Source: an uncultured Nioella sp. (GTDB lineage: Bacteria > Pseudomonadota > Alphaproteobacteria > Rhodobacterales > Rhodobacteraceae). Taken from it: DNA of 64,000 nucleotides. Shown piece by piece: positions 26,556 through 35,795 of the stretch; the stretch's first letter is position 1, and every line of letters starts with the position of its first letter. The stretch lies in assembly GCA_947495575.1 (NCBI GenBank), contig CANLZL010000003.1:248001-312000 (forward strand). The letters run 5' to 3'. A program made the translations under genes and the position numbers. The notes below the pieces were generated by a model. The model saw only the letters and a program-made list of their open reading frames with translations, had not been told where the DNA came from and did not search any database.

Positions 26556-27368
26556 ATGAGATTTGCAAATTCGAAAACGAGTCTTGCTGTATTACTAGCT
26601 TTTGTGAGCGCCCTGCCAAGTGCTGCACACGAATTTTGGATCGACCCCGTGGCCTTTTCTGTCGAAACCGGCGCTCCAGTTCAGGCAAATCTGCGCGTTG
26701 GTCAGGACTTCGAAGGTAACGCAATGGCCTATGTGCCAAGACATTTCACACGGTTCGACTTTGCTTTGAGCGACACCATCAGCAGTTATGAAGGCCAATT
26801 GGCAGCGCGGCCCGCGTTTGACCTTGATGTTGATGGCGACGGGCTGGGTATTGTGCTGATCGAAACCTCAACCAATCGCCTGACCTACAATGAATGGGCA
26901 CGGTTTTTGCGCTTTGCTGATCATAAGGATTTCGAAGATATCGAAGTCCGGCACCTTTCGCGTGGCCTGCCACAAGAAGGTTTCATCGAAAGCTATACCC
27001 GCCACGCCAAAAGCCTGATTGCTTTGGGCGCAGGGGCTGGCGAGGATCAGCAATTTGGCCTGATGACCGAGTTTGTGGCCCTGGCAAATCCATATACAGA
27101 GGACCTGTCCGGCGGCATGCCTTTACAGCTCTTCTTCGATGGCGCTCCACAACCAGACCGCCAGGTCGAGCTGTTCGACCGCGCCCCCGATGGAAGCGTA
27201 GAGATCACGTTGCACCGCACGGATGAGACTGGTCAGGTCATCCTTCCCGTGACCGGGGGACATATTTATATGATCGATGCCGTCACATTGGTCGAGGTCG
27301 AGCCTGGCATCGAGGCTGGGCCGGTCTGGCACACCTATTGGGCCAATTTGACGTTCTCGGTCCCGTGA
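26556..27368 (+). CDS. DUF4198 periplasmic protein
   Basis: 270 residues. A signal peptide (MRFANSKTSLAVLLAFVSALPSAA) is followed at the mature N-terminus by HEFWIDP, the hallmark of DUF4198, in which the N-terminal His may bind metal. A beta-sandwich-like C-terminal half has GGMPLQLFFDGAPQPDRQVE. Relatives occur beside metal transporters (NikK/CbtA-like contexts), and here it is divergent from a HupE-like gene. GAGAGG precedes ATG 26556; an in-frame ATG at 26541 is also possible. Metal handling is inferred from context. Confidence 0.75.
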   Translation: MRFANSKTSLAVLLAFVSALPSAAHEFWIDPVAFSVETGAPVQANLRVGQDFEGNAMAYVPRHFTRFDFALSDTISSYEGQLAARPAFDLDVDGDGLGIVLIETSTNRLTYNEWARFLRFADHKDFEDIEVRHLSRGLPQEGFIESYTRHAKSLIALGAGAGEDQQFGLMTEFVALANPYTEDLSGGMPLQLFFDGAPQPDRQVELFDRAPDGSVEITLHRTDETGQVILPVTGGHIYMIDAVTLVEVEPGIEAGPVWHTYWANLTFSVP

Positions 27369-27480
27369 GGAAGGTCATTCTTTCAAAAGGACCTTTGGGT
27401 GAGTGCAACAAGGCTGCGAAACCTTGTCTTGCCCGGGCGAAGCGGGTATTGGCAGGCGCGACGCGAAGGAGAGCTCGACT

Positions 27481-28086
27481 ATGGAAAAATTCACCAAGCT
27501 GACCGGCATTGCCGCCCCGCTGCCCTTGATCAATATCGATACTGATATGATCATTCCCAAGCAGTTTCTTAAGACGATCAAACGGTCTGGCCTTGGCGTG
27601 AACCTTTTTGACGAGATGCGCTACGACGACAATGGAGAAGAAATCGCGGATTTCGTGCTGAACAAGCCAGCCTATCGTGACGCGCAGATCATCGTGGCCG
27701 GCGATAATTTCGGCTGCGGCTCCTCTCGCGAACACGCCCCTTGGGCCTTGCTCGACTTCGGCATCCGTTGCGTGATCTCTACTTCGTTCGCTGATATTTT
27801 CTACAATAACTGCTTCAAGAACGGTATTCTGCCAATCGTCTTGCCGCAGGAAGATGTCGACAAGCTGATGGATGACGCAGAACGCGGCGCAAATGCGACT
27901 GTGACTGTCGATTTGGAAAGTCAGACAATTACTGGTCCAGACGGCGGCGAGATCAGTTTTGAGGTTGATGCGTTCCGCAAGCATTGCCTTATCAATGGCC
28001 TGGACGACATCGGCCAGACCATGGAGAAAGCGGCCTCGATTGACGCGTTCGAAGCGCAGGCCGAACAGGCGCGCCCCTGGGTCTGA
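27481..28086 (+). CDS. leuD: 3-isopropylmalate dehydratase, small subunit
   Basis: 201 residues, the usual LeuD length. It begins [26 protein letters not shown], with the swivel-domain motif [17 protein letters not shown] at about 77-93 and [17 protein letters not shown] after it. It pairs with LeuC. GAAGGAGAG lies just before ATG 27481. It has its own terminator downstream, and a 112-bp gap separates it from the DUF4198 gene. Confidence 0.96.
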   Translation: MEKFTKLTGIAAPLPLINIDTDMIIPKQFLKTIKRSGLGVNLFDEMRYDDNGEEIADFVLNKPAYRDAQIIVAGDNFGCGSSREHAPWALLDFGIRCVISTSFADIFYNNCFKNGILPIVLPQEDVDKLMDDAERGANATVTVDLESQTITGPDGGEISFEVDAFRKHCLINGLDDIGQTMEKAASIDAFEAQAEQARPWV

Positions 28087-28106
28087 TCTTATCGCGACAC
28101 TAGATG

Positions 28107-28140
28107 TAGCCCCTTGGTTCGGCCGGGGGGCTATTCTTTT
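28107..28140 (+). terminator. Terminator of leuD
   Basis: TAGCCCC / GGGGCTA (7 bp, 13-nt loop) followed by TTCTTTT, 20 nt after the leuD stop. Confidence 0.7.
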
Positions 28141-28336
28141 GTACAGGTGGTGCAGGACTGCGACAGTTACGTGCCCAATTCTCACATTTGGAATCCACGA
28201 GTGGAGTCAGGGGCTTGCGCCGCGACGTGAAAGTGGGCAAGAATGGGGCAATTGAGGCAATCCGATGGCAAATCGGGTCAAAACATGGACAAGAGCCAGC
28301 AAAAAAGTGGCCAGTTCAGGTTGAGGGTTAGAGGCA

Positions 28337-29185
28337 GTGATCGCACAGCTTGTCAGTGCGGTGGTACGCGCGATCTTGGTCGTGATCGTTATCGCTACAC
28401 CATCTTTGCTTATCCCGGCTGTAACGCCGGACGCGGCTGTTGTCGTGATGCTGGTAGCGTTGGCTGCCGGCGTTTTTACATTCTCAGAATATGCCTCGAC
28501 CTATCCGGGTCTGATCGAATTTCGGGACGCGCCTCCGTTCAACCGGGTCCGGGTTATTTGTATCTTCATCACGCTTTTTACGCTCAGCCTGATTGTTCGC
28601 GCATCTGGTGATGCCGGCCCGATCACCGTGATCCTGAATGCAACCGGTCTGGTTTTGGCGCATGCGTTGGATTTCCAGTACAGCCCGCTTTGGCTTCTAC
28701 AGGTCTTCCTGCCGTCCGATACCACAGCGGCGGAATTGACGATGCTACGCACGCTTGGCGGCATGAGCTTTCTGATTGGCTTGATCACCCTGGCTGTCTT
28801 CGCGATCCTGATGCGGCTGCATGGTTGGCCCAACCGGCAGACGCAATTCAATGTCTGGGTCAACTTGCCCACCTTTGATCCAACCGCGGGTGGAGATGTC
28901 GTTACCCGACTGATCCGCGATTCGCGCGTTAACCTTATTTTAGGATTGGTGATGCCATTCCTAATGCCCGTCTTGGCAAGCAAGGGCGTGGCCCATTTGG
29001 GACACGCGGCCACGTCTTCGCCGCAACTTATGGTCTGGATGATCACGCTTTGGAGCTTCTTGCCCGTCTCCCTTTTTATGCGCGCCATGGCGATGCACCG
29101 GATTGCGGTCATGATCGTGGCGCGCCGCAAGCAGGTCCTTCAAGACGTTGCCGAAGAGGAAGAGGCTGGATTTTTGCCAGCCTGA
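28337..29185 (+). CDS. Integral membrane protein of unknown function
   Basis: A 282-residue protein with about six hydrophobic segments and an acidic C-terminus (VAEEEEAGF). No family motif is recognised. It starts at GTG 28337 (MIAQLVSAVVRAILVV); an ATG is lacking nearby. Its last 136 bp overlap the following exported EEP gene in another frame, so the two are tightly linked. Confidence 0.7.
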   Translation: MIAQLVSAVVRAILVVIVIATPSLLIPAVTPDAAVVVMLVALAAGVFTFSEYASTYPGLIEFRDAPPFNRVRVICIFITLFTLSLIVRASGDAGPITVILNATGLVLAHALDFQYSPLWLLQVFLPSDTTAAELTMLRTLGGMSFLIGLITLAVFAILMRLHGWPNRQTQFNVWVNLPTFDPTAGGDVVTRLIRDSRVNLILGLVMPFLMPVLASKGVAHLGHAATSSPQLMVWMITLWSFLPVSLFMRAMAMHRIAVMIVARRKQVLQDVAEEEEAGFLPA

Positions 29186-30219
29186 TTTTTCTGGCGGCCT
29201 CTACTGCTTGGGTCCATGCAGATACACTGCGCATCGCGACCTATCACACCGAACTATCGCGGGACGGACCTGGCCTGTTGGCCCGCGATCTAATGCGCGG
29301 CGAAGACCCACAGATTGCTGCCGTGATCAATGTGATCGCTTCCGCAGATCCTGATATCCTGCTGTTGCAAGGCATCGACTATGATCTGAACCATGTGGCC
29401 CTGGACTTGCTGATCGAGGCGCTGGATCAGGCCGGGGCACCCTATCCATTTCGACTGTCCCTTCGTCCCAACACCGGCATTCCAACTGGTTTGGACCTAG
29501 ATGGAAACGGCCAGTTGGGCGAAGCACGTGATGCACAGGGCTATGGCAGGTTTTCCGGGCAGGGCGGAATGGCTGTTCTGTCGCGCCACCCGATCCGGGA
29601 CGAACACGTCCAAGACTTCTCCAGTTTTCTTTGGCGCGACCTACCGGGCGGGTCCGCGCAAGATGTGCTGAGCCAAGAGGCGCAGGTCGTACAAAGATTG
29701 GCCAGTGTTGCCGCTTGGGAGGTGCCGATTGCTATCGGCCCTATGACGTTAACCCTGATGGCCTTTCACGCGACACCCCCAGTTTTTGACGGGCCAGAGG
29801 ACCGCAACGGCCTGCGCAACCGCGATGAATTGCGGTTTTGGCAATTGCGAATTGAGGGCTGGCAACCAGGCTTTGCCCCTCCAGTAACCGGTCCATTTGC
29901 GGTCATGGGGGTTTTCAACGCAGATCCCGTGGACGGAGACGCCCGTCGCGAGGTTTTACACGCGGTGCTGACGCATCCACATCTACAAGACCCTCGTCCG
30001 ATCAGCGCAGGTGCGGCGGCGCTTGGCGACGCCACCGACACCGTAGATTGGCAGGACCCTGATCCCGGGAATTTGCGGGTAGATTACGTGCTGCCGTCCT
30101 CTGATCTGACTGTTCTGGACACAGGCGTTGTCTGGCCCGAAGAGTCAGATGGCAACCTCGCGTCCCGCCACCGGCTGGTCTGGGTGGATTTGATGCTGGA
30201 GGGCGAGGCCGAGCGCTGA
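29050..30219 (+). CDS. Exported endonuclease/exonuclease/phosphatase-family protein, start uncertain
   Basis: An EEP-superfamily domain: LRIATYHTELSRDGPGLLARDL at its N-terminus, ADPDILLLQGIDYD (metal-binding acidic residue replaced by a Gln-Gly pair where Glu is usual), GQGGMAVLSRHPI, and the C-terminal NLRVDYVLPSSDL..SRHRLVW. The latter is the catalytic Asp/His region, where His is retained. A hydrophobic signal-like segment (WIFASLIFLAASTAWVHA) precedes the domain. No ATG or GTG exists near it; the only in-frame start is TTG at 29050, inside the upstream gene. Substrate unknown. Confidence 0.72.
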   Translation: MELLARLPFYARHGDAPDCGHDRGAPQAGPSRRCRRGRGWIFASLIFLAASTAWVHADTLRIATYHTELSRDGPGLLARDLMRGEDPQIAAVINVIASADPDILLLQGIDYDLNHVALDLLIEALDQAGAPYPFRLSLRPNTGIPTGLDLDGNGQLGEARDAQGYGRFSGQGGMAVLSRHPIRDEHVQDFSSFLWRDLPGGSAQDVLSQEAQVVQRLASVAAWEVPIAIGPMTLTLMAFHATPPVFDGPEDRNGLRNRDELRFWQLRIEGWQPGFAPPVTGPFAVMGVFNADPVDGDARREVLHAVLTHPHLQDPRPISAGAAALGDATDTVDWQDPDPGNLRVDYVLPSSDLTVLDTGVVWPEESDGNLASRHRLVWVDLMLEGEAER

Positions 30220-31047
30220 GGTCAGATCTGTTTGTTGCCGCTCCGGCAGGATCGCATCCAGCGCGGCCCCGTCCAATGTATGGGACGTGTCCCAAAGATA
30301 GCGCATTTCGAGCAAGTGTTTGGCCATCTTCCAAAATGGACGTGCCAGGAAGAACGGCAGCCAGCTCATCTTCTTGAGGCGTATGGGCCGACCAAGGGCC
30401 TGCGCACAGACATGTGTCAACTGCTCACCACTGAGCGTGAAGCCAGGAAACGCGATATCTGTGAATATTGGCAATTGATCCCGTTTTTCGGCCAATGCAA
30501 CCATACTGGCCGTCAAATCCGGCAACCATGCCCAGGCATGCGGGATGTCGGCGCCGCCGGGATAGCTGAGCACACCCTTCGCGGCAGATTTGGCAATGAC
30601 CATATCGAACCAATTCCCCGAGGGTTCATCATCCAGAAAATCGCCTGCGCGCAGCAAAATCGTCTTAACCCCGGCCTCTCGATAAGCGGTTTCCAAGTCA
30701 CGGCGGACCATTCCCAACGGATGGGCCGCGCGATGTGGGGTATCTGGGCCGATGCGATCAGGCATGTCGGGGCCAAATACATAGACATTTCCAGGGATTA
30801 TCACAGTGGCGCCTGACTGTTTTGCGGCGGCAATGACATCAGCCGTCAGCGCGGGAACAGTCTGCGCCCATTCGGTATAGGGCGGGTTCCAGCCATTCAC
30901 GATCACGTCGACCCCTTGGGCCGCTGTCATCAGGTCATCGGTTTTTCGGTCAAAGCACCGGATGTTCCATCCGGCCCTTTCAAAGGCTTTTTTTGCATGT
31001 CTACCGATACGGCCGGAAGGGCCAAGGATTAAAACTGTCTGGGTCAT
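30145..31047 (-). CDS. NAD-dependent epimerase/dehydratase-like (extended SDR) protein
   Basis: 300 residues. A Rossmann opening MTQTVLILGPSGRIGRHAKK with GxxGxxG at about 9-15, then NVYVFGPD in place of the active-site Ser/Tyr region, and no clear YxxxK. It may therefore be an atypical (reductase or NmrA-like) member. ATG 31047 is preceded by AAGGAC. Its 3' end overlaps the convergent EEP gene by 75 bp. It is divergent from a LysR gene that may control it. Substrate unknown. Confidence 0.75.
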   Translation of the reverse strand: MTQTVLILGPSGRIGRHAKKAFERAGWNIRCFDRKTDDLMTAAQGVDVIVNGWNPPYTEWAQTVPALTADVIAAAKQSGATVIIPGNVYVFGPDMPDRIGPDTPHRAAHPLGMVRRDLETAYREAGVKTILLRAGDFLDDEPSGNWFDMVIAKSAAKGVLSYPGGADIPHAWAWLPDLTASMVALAEKRDQLPIFTDIAFPGFTLSGEQLTHVCAQALGRPIRLKKMSWLPFFLARPFWKMAKHLLEMRYLWDTSHTLDGAALDAILPERQQTDLTSALGLALQHQIHPDQPVAGREVAI

Positions 31048-31141
31048 ATCAAAGTCCTTTATTTGTCTCTCACACAATACATAGGCATTCACAGTTCAGC
31101 AGGGCATTGGCAAATATTGAGAGTATGGTATTCATTTTTGA

Positions 31142-32029
31142 ATGGATAAAACGTTGGACTGGACATTGTTGCGGGCGTTTTTGGCGGTGGCGCGCACTGG
31201 ATCGCTTTCGGCTGCGGCGCGGGAACTGGAACAAAGCCAGCCCACCCTTGGCCGCCATATTCGCACTTTAGAGCTGCAAACCGGCGGGCCGTTGTTTGAG
31301 CGGCACGCCCGCGGGCTGACCCCAAGCGATTTGGGGCGCGCCCTTTTGCCCGGCGCCGAAGCGATGGAAGCAGGTGCCCGAGAAGTCGAACTGGCACTAG
31401 CAGGCGAAGACACCCGCGCCACGGGCCCGGTGCGCATTACGGCAAGCGTTTATGTCTCAATCTATCTTCTGCCGCCAATCCTTGCCGTACTGAAACGCAG
31501 CCATCCAGAAATTCAGGTTGAGCTGGTTCCATCCGACCAGACCGAAAACCTGCTATTTCATGAGGCCGATATCGCGCTGAGGATGTACCGGCCGGAACAA
31601 TTGGAAATGGTGGCCCGGCATCTGGGTGATCTGCCGCTTGGCCTATATACCACGCCGGACTATTTGCAGCGAAAGGGGTGCCCCGCAAGTTTTGCGGATA
31701 TCCTGAACCACGAGGTGATTGGTTATGACCGCGATGACCGTATCGTAAAAGGGTTTCGCGACGCGGGCCTTGATGTCAGCCGAGACTGGTTTTCTACCCG
31801 AACGGACAATCAGGTGGCCTATTGGGAACTGACCTGCGCGGGCTGCGGTATTGGCATTGGTCAGACCATCGTCGGTGATCGTGAACCGCGCGTGGTCCGA
31901 ATTTTGCCGGACGCAACTTTACCCAGTTTGCCACTTTGGCTGACGGCACATGAGCATTTACGCCACACTCCACGTGTTGCGCGTGTTTGGGAGGCTCTGG
32001 CCGCCGGGCTGCGGCCCTTGGTTTCTTGA
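31142..32029 (+). CDS. LysR-family transcriptional regulator
   Basis: 295 residues. The N-terminal winged HTH is typical ([20 protein letters not shown] then [13 protein letters not shown] at about 32-44). The C-terminal part is a periplasmic-binding-like effector domain. A palindrome ATTCA-TTTT-TGAAT at 31130-31143 straddles its start codon and may be its own site. It faces the epimerase-like gene across 94 bp, the usual layout of a LysR regulator and its target. Confidence 0.9.
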   Translation: MDKTLDWTLLRAFLAVARTGSLSAAARELEQSQPTLGRHIRTLELQTGGPLFERHARGLTPSDLGRALLPGAEAMEAGAREVELALAGEDTRATGPVRITASVYVSIYLLPPILAVLKRSHPEIQVELVPSDQTENLLFHEADIALRMYRPEQLEMVARHLGDLPLGLYTTPDYLQRKGCPASFADILNHEVIGYDRDDRIVKGFRDAGLDVSRDWFSTRTDNQVAYWELTCAGCGIGIGQTIVGDREPRVVRILPDATLPSLPLWLTAHEHLRHTPRVARVWEALAAGLRPLVS

Positions 32030-32088
32030 CGCTGAGGCCGGTTGCGGCTAGGCGGGGCCAACCAAAATTTTCCAAGGAAGAGTCCGCC

Positions 32089-33192
32089 ATGAGCACCCCT
32101 TCGCTTCTTATCCTGCCCGGCGACGGCATTGGCCCCGAAGTTATGACCGAAGTTCGCAAAGTCATCGACTGGTTCGGTGCCAATCGTGATCTGGCATTTG
32201 ACGTCAGCGAGGACCTTGTTGGCGGTGCGGCCTATGACAAACACGGTGTACCGTTGGCAGATGAGACCATGGCCAAAGCGCAGGAGGTGGATGCCGTATT
32301 GCTAGGCGCCGTGGGCGGCCCGGCCTATGACGATCTGGACTTCAGCGTGAAGCCTGAGCGCGGCCTCTTGCGCCTGCGCAAGGAAATGGACCTGTTTGCC
32401 AACTTGCGCCCAGCACAGTGCTTTGACGCGCTGGCCGATTTCTCTTCGCTAAAGAAAGATATCGTGGCCGGTCTGGACATCATGATCGTGCGTGAGTTGA
32501 CCAGCGGCGTTTACTTTGGTGAACCGCGCGGCATTTTCGAAGAAGGCAATGAGCGCGTTGGCATCAACACACAACGCTATACCGAGGGTGAGATCGAGCG
32601 TGCCGCCCGTGCCGCTTTTGAACTGGCGATGCGCCGGAACAAAAAGGTCTGCTCGATGGAGAAGGCCAATGTGATGGAATCCGGCATCCTCTGGCGCGAA
32701 GTGGCGACCCGTGTAGGTGAAGATTACCCAGAGGTCGAATTGAGCCACATGTATGCCGATAACGGCGCGATGCAGCTGGTGCGCGCGCCCAAACAGTTTG
32801 ACGTCATCCTAACCGATAATCTCTTTGGCGATATCCTGTCGGATTGCGCGGCGATGCTGACTGGCTCGCTTGGCATGTTGCCCTCGGCCAGCCTTGGCGC
32901 GCCGATGGCCAATGGCCGTCCAAAAGCAATGTACGAACCGGTGCATGGGTCCGCCCCCGACATCACCGGCCAGGGCAAAGCCAACCCGATCGCCTGTATC
33001 CTCAGCTTTGCCATGGCGCTGCGCTATTCCTTCGACAATGGCGCAGAAGCCAGCCGCCTTGAAGCCGCGATCGAGGCCGTCCTGGCCGACGGCACACGCA
33101 CGGCCGATCTTTTGGCAGATGAGGGCGTGACGCCCGTCAGCACATCGGAAATGGGCGACGCGATTATCGCCAAGCTGGACGCATCCCTGTAA
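32089..33192 (+). CDS. leuB: 3-isopropylmalate dehydrogenase
   Basis: 367 residues of the beta-decarboxylating dehydrogenase family. It has [14 protein letters not shown] at 6-19, the substrate Arg-rich stretch [18 protein letters not shown] at about 88-106, metal ligands in [11 protein letters not shown], and NAD-binding [17 protein letters not shown]. Glu-Leu-Thr in [15 protein letters not shown] is the LeuB signature. It oxidises 3-isopropylmalate to 2-oxoisocaproate. AAGGAAGAG precedes ATG 32089. It is the third leu gene on this strand. Confidence 0.96.
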   Translation: MSTPSLLILPGDGIGPEVMTEVRKVIDWFGANRDLAFDVSEDLVGGAAYDKHGVPLADETMAKAQEVDAVLLGAVGGPAYDDLDFSVKPERGLLRLRKEMDLFANLRPAQCFDALADFSSLKKDIVAGLDIMIVRELTSGVYFGEPRGIFEEGNERVGINTQRYTEGEIERAARAAFELAMRRNKKVCSMEKANVMESGILWREVATRVGEDYPEVELSHMYADNGAMQLVRAPKQFDVILTDNLFGDILSDCAAMLTGSLGMLPSASLGAPMANGRPKAMYEPVHGSAPDITGQGKANPIACILSFAMALRYSFDNGAEASRLEAAIEAVLADGTRTADLLADEGVTPVSTSEMGDAIIAKLDASL

Positions 33193-33218
33193 GTTCAGGC
33201 TTTACGCGGGACTATGTT

Positions 33219-33256
33219 TTGGGGTGGGATGGCAACATTCCACCCCAATCTTTTTT
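33219..33256 (+). terminator. Terminator of leuB
   Basis: An 11-bp stem (TTGGGGTGG / CCACCCCAA plus two inner pairs) with an 8-nt loop, then TCTTTTTT, 26 nt after the leuB stop. Confidence 0.9.
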
Positions 33257-33265
33257 AGGTACCCC

Positions 33266-33652
33266 ATGCTCAGATTTGCTTTTCTATCGACATTCCTTGC
33301 TACCGCTGCTGCCGCAGATGACTTCCAGATTCTTCCCGGTTACTCAGATTTCGGCCTACCCGAGATGGCTCTAATTGAACAGCCGATGACATTGGTGACG
33401 AACTGGGTTGCCGGCTTTCCTGACAGCGTCGAAGGACGCCCGACCCTGTCCCTGACCTCTGAAATGCAAGACGGTATTCTGGTGATCGAAATCACGGAAA
33501 CCGGGCTTGCCGACGATTCTGTCAGTGCCGTTCAGCGTCGTTATGAACTTGCCCCGACAGACGATTGGCAGTGGCAAATGGTTGCCTACGGGCATCACCA
33601 ACAATGCTATCGCGTCAATCCCGGACAATGGCACGCAGATCCCTGTCTCTAG
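33266..33652 (+). CDS. Small exported protein of unknown function
   Basis: 128 residues with a signal peptide (MLRFAFLSTFLATAAAA) and two cysteines near the C-terminus (HQQCYRV..DPCL) that may form a disulfide. Conserved-looking Trp/Tyr-rich DDWQWQMVAYGHHQQCY. No family recognised. It starts only 10 bp after the leuB terminator. Confidence 0.6.
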   Translation: MLRFAFLSTFLATAAAADDFQILPGYSDFGLPEMALIEQPMTLVTNWVAGFPDSVEGRPTLSLTSEMQDGILVIEITETGLADDSVSAVQRRYELAPTDDWQWQMVAYGHHQQCYRVNPGQWHADPCL

Positions 33653-33730
33653 GCGAAAAATGTCGGTTTTCTACCTTGCAATTTCTGCGTGTCTTTGAAC
33701 AGGGTTCGGCAAGCATCAGGACATTCATCT

Positions 33731-34711
33731 ATGGCAACCGCACCCCAGCCCAGTGTGACACGCGGCGCGTTTTTCGCGCTATTGGCCTTTGGCACATTTT
33801 CCAGCCATGACCTTGTGGTAAAACTATTGGGCGGAACCTACAGCCCAATCCAGATTATCTTTTTTATCGTTCTCTTTGGGTTTCCGATCATTGCGTTGAC
33901 CCTTATCGGCGATACAGAGGGCGGATCCCTGCGCCCCAACCATCCATGGTGGACAGCTGCGCGCTCCATTACAGCGTCGGGCGGGGCCGCTTCGGTGTTC
34001 TACGCGTTCTCCGTTTTACCACTGACACAGGTCTATCCAATCCTTTTTGCAATGCCCCTTCTGGTGACCGTTTTGGCCATTCCAATGCTGGGCGAAAAGG
34101 TGGGCATTCACAGAGCCGCGGCGGTTCTTGTCGGCCTGGCTGGCGTCATGGTGGTATTGCAACCGGGCCGTGCCGAACTGACCCTAGGCCACGGGGCGGC
34201 CCTATTGGCGGCGGTGTTGAGCGCGTTAGGCTCTGTCATCATGCGCAAGATCGGACGAGAAGAACGTACGGTTGTCCTCCAGCTATACCCGTTGTTCATG
34301 AACCTTGTGGTCATGGGGGCGCTGCTGCCCTTCGTTTACGTGCCAGTTGCCTTGATTGACCTCTTCGCCAGCGCCGTTGCAGCAGCACTTGCTCTTCTGG
34401 CAACCTCTTTCCTGGTCAAGGCCTACCGTTCGGCACCCGCGGCCATTGTCGCACCGATGCAGTATTCGCAGATCATTTGGGCCAGCATCTTTGGCGCGGT
34501 ATTCTTTTCGGAATCCGTTGATCGCATGACGTGGGTGGGGACAGGCATCATCGTGGCGTCAGGCCTCTATATCGTCATCCGAGAATCCCTTCTGCCCAGC
34601 TCGTCTCAGCCTGTTTTGCGAACTCGATCACGGCTGGGTTTTCCGGGTGCGCCACGCATCGCAAGCATTCTGAACCGTCGTATCAAACCGTTCAAGGACA
34701 AGGCAGACTAA
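33731..34711 (+). CDS. DMT superfamily (EamA) exporter
   Basis: 326 residues with about ten membrane segments in two EamA repeats and a 30-residue polar tail rich in Ser, Arg and Lys. ATG 33731 (MATAPQPSVTRGAFFALL) is preferred over an upstream GTG. It is a second member of this family in the window besides the gene at 13182; the two are not close copies. The last 4 bp overlap the convergent SDR gene. Confidence 0.85.
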   Translation: MATAPQPSVTRGAFFALLAFGTFSSHDLVVKLLGGTYSPIQIIFFIVLFGFPIIALTLIGDTEGGSLRPNHPWWTAARSITASGGAASVFYAFSVLPLTQVYPILFAMPLLVTVLAIPMLGEKVGIHRAAAVLVGLAGVMVVLQPGRAELTLGHGAALLAAVLSALGSVIMRKIGREERTVVLQLYPLFMNLVVMGALLPFVYVPVALIDLFASAVAAALALLATSFLVKAYRSAPAAIVAPMQYSQIIWASIFGAVFFSESVDRMTWVGTGIIVASGLYIVIRESLLPSSSQPVLRTRSRLGFPGAPRIASILNRRIKPFKDKAD

Positions 34712-35523
34712 TCGAACAAGCGTAGGCGCAAAAGCAAGAGGTCTTCGTCAATGACACGGTTCAGGTTGGCCAGAACTTTATCCAACCCTTCTTTGACGTG
34801 AATAAACCGTCCCCCAAGGTCGTCAGCTTCACCCGCTCCTATGCGAACAATCAAGTCGGCCACAGCTTCGGGTGGGAAAACCATGTCCCTTGGAAACCCA
34901 GCCCAGTTCTCATCACGGCTGGAAAACACATCGTTGAAATGAGAGACCATATCGGTTTCAACAACGCCTGGGCTAACGGCGATGGACAAAATGCCCGTGT
35001 CTTTCAACTCTGCAGCCAGGCTTTCATTCAGCCGCATTAGTGCGGCCTTGGAAACAGAATAGTCTGACACGCCTGGCCCTGGAGTATTCCCGGCGTAAGA
35101 CCCCATATGCACAATCCGTCCCCTCCCTCGGGCAAGCATCCCAGGCAACACAGCCTTGGTCGACAAGAGAACCCCGAGCAAATTGACCTCCTGTGTTCGC
35201 CACCAATCCTTTGCATCTATTTCTGCAATCTTTCCGGCTGTTCCGGCGATCCCTGCGTTGTTCACCAGTAGATCCACAGGGCCCAGACGATCTTCAACTT
35301 CCGACAGAGCGGAGGTCAGTGCGGCGGCATCTGTCACATCTGCCTGAACTGCTATAGCTGACGGATGGATGCCGGCGGCAGTCTTTTGCAGCACGGATTT
35401 GTTGCGTCCCAGGATAGCGACCTTTGCGCCTGCTCTGGCCAAGCTGGCGGATACAACGGCCCCAATGCCGCGTCCGCCACCAGTGACAAGGGCAACTTGG
35501 CCTGAGAGAGGGACATTTGACAT
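34708..35523 (-). CDS. Short-chain dehydrogenase/reductase
   Basis: A 271-residue classical SDR: TGGGRGIG at 13-20, NNAG at about 90-93, catalytic Tyr and Lys in YSVSKAA at about 159-165, and Ser in MGSYAG at about 145. It probably reduces a keto group or oxidises an alcohol with NAD(P)H; substrate unknown. ATG 35523 is preceded by GGAAG. It is followed upstream (in genome coordinates) by tRNA-Pro. Confidence 0.88.
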   Translation of the reverse strand: MSNVPLSGQVALVTGGGRGIGAVVSASLARAGAKVAILGRNKSVLQKTAAGIHPSAIAVQADVTDAAALTSALSEVEDRLGPVDLLVNNAGIAGTAGKIAEIDAKDWWRTQEVNLLGVLLSTKAVLPGMLARGRGRIVHMGSYAGNTPGPGVSDYSVSKAALMRLNESLAAELKDTGILSIAVSPGVVETDMVSHFNDVFSSRDENWAGFPRDMVFPPEAVADLIVRIGAGEADDLGGRFIHVKEGLDKVLANLNRVIDEDLLLLRLRLFD

Positions 35524-35686
35524 CGTGCACTTCCTGTTTTGTCGATATTTATGTAATATACATATTATCAAATAAATCAATGCAGGGGGTGCGCAGGAAT
35601 GGTTATTGACCGGGCAACCCACCAGGGGCGGGCGCGAAAACTCTCTTGCAAAACAGCCCCTCGCCCGCTATCCCGCCCGGCACGGT

Positions 35687-35763
35687 CGGAGTGTAGCTCA
35701 GCCTGGTAGAGCACTGTCTTCGGGAGGCAGGGGTCGGAGGTTCGAATCCTCTCACTCCGACCA
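35687..35763 (+). tRNA. tRNA-Pro (anticodon CGG)
   Basis: A complete 77-nt cloverleaf. Acceptor stem CGGAGTG/CACTCCG, D-arm GTAGCTCAGCCTGGTAGAGC, anticodon stem CTGTC/GGCAG enclosing TTCGGGA (anticodon CGG, reading CCG), variable GGGTC, T-arm GGAGGTTCGAATCCTC, discriminator A and encoded CCA. It stands 33 bp from the stop of rraA, at the border of the TTT/otn cluster, and so could be a chromosomal integration site. Confidence 0.96.
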
Positions 35764-35795
35764 AAGGGTACCCACGAATGTCCAGATTAGTAGAG

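Noticed and set aside
29160-29185. Programmed -1 frameshift joining the membrane protein and the EEP protein
   Set aside because: The heptamer is A-TTT-TTG, not the canonical X-XXY-YYZ, and no downstream pseudoknot or stem was found; kept only as one of several explanations.
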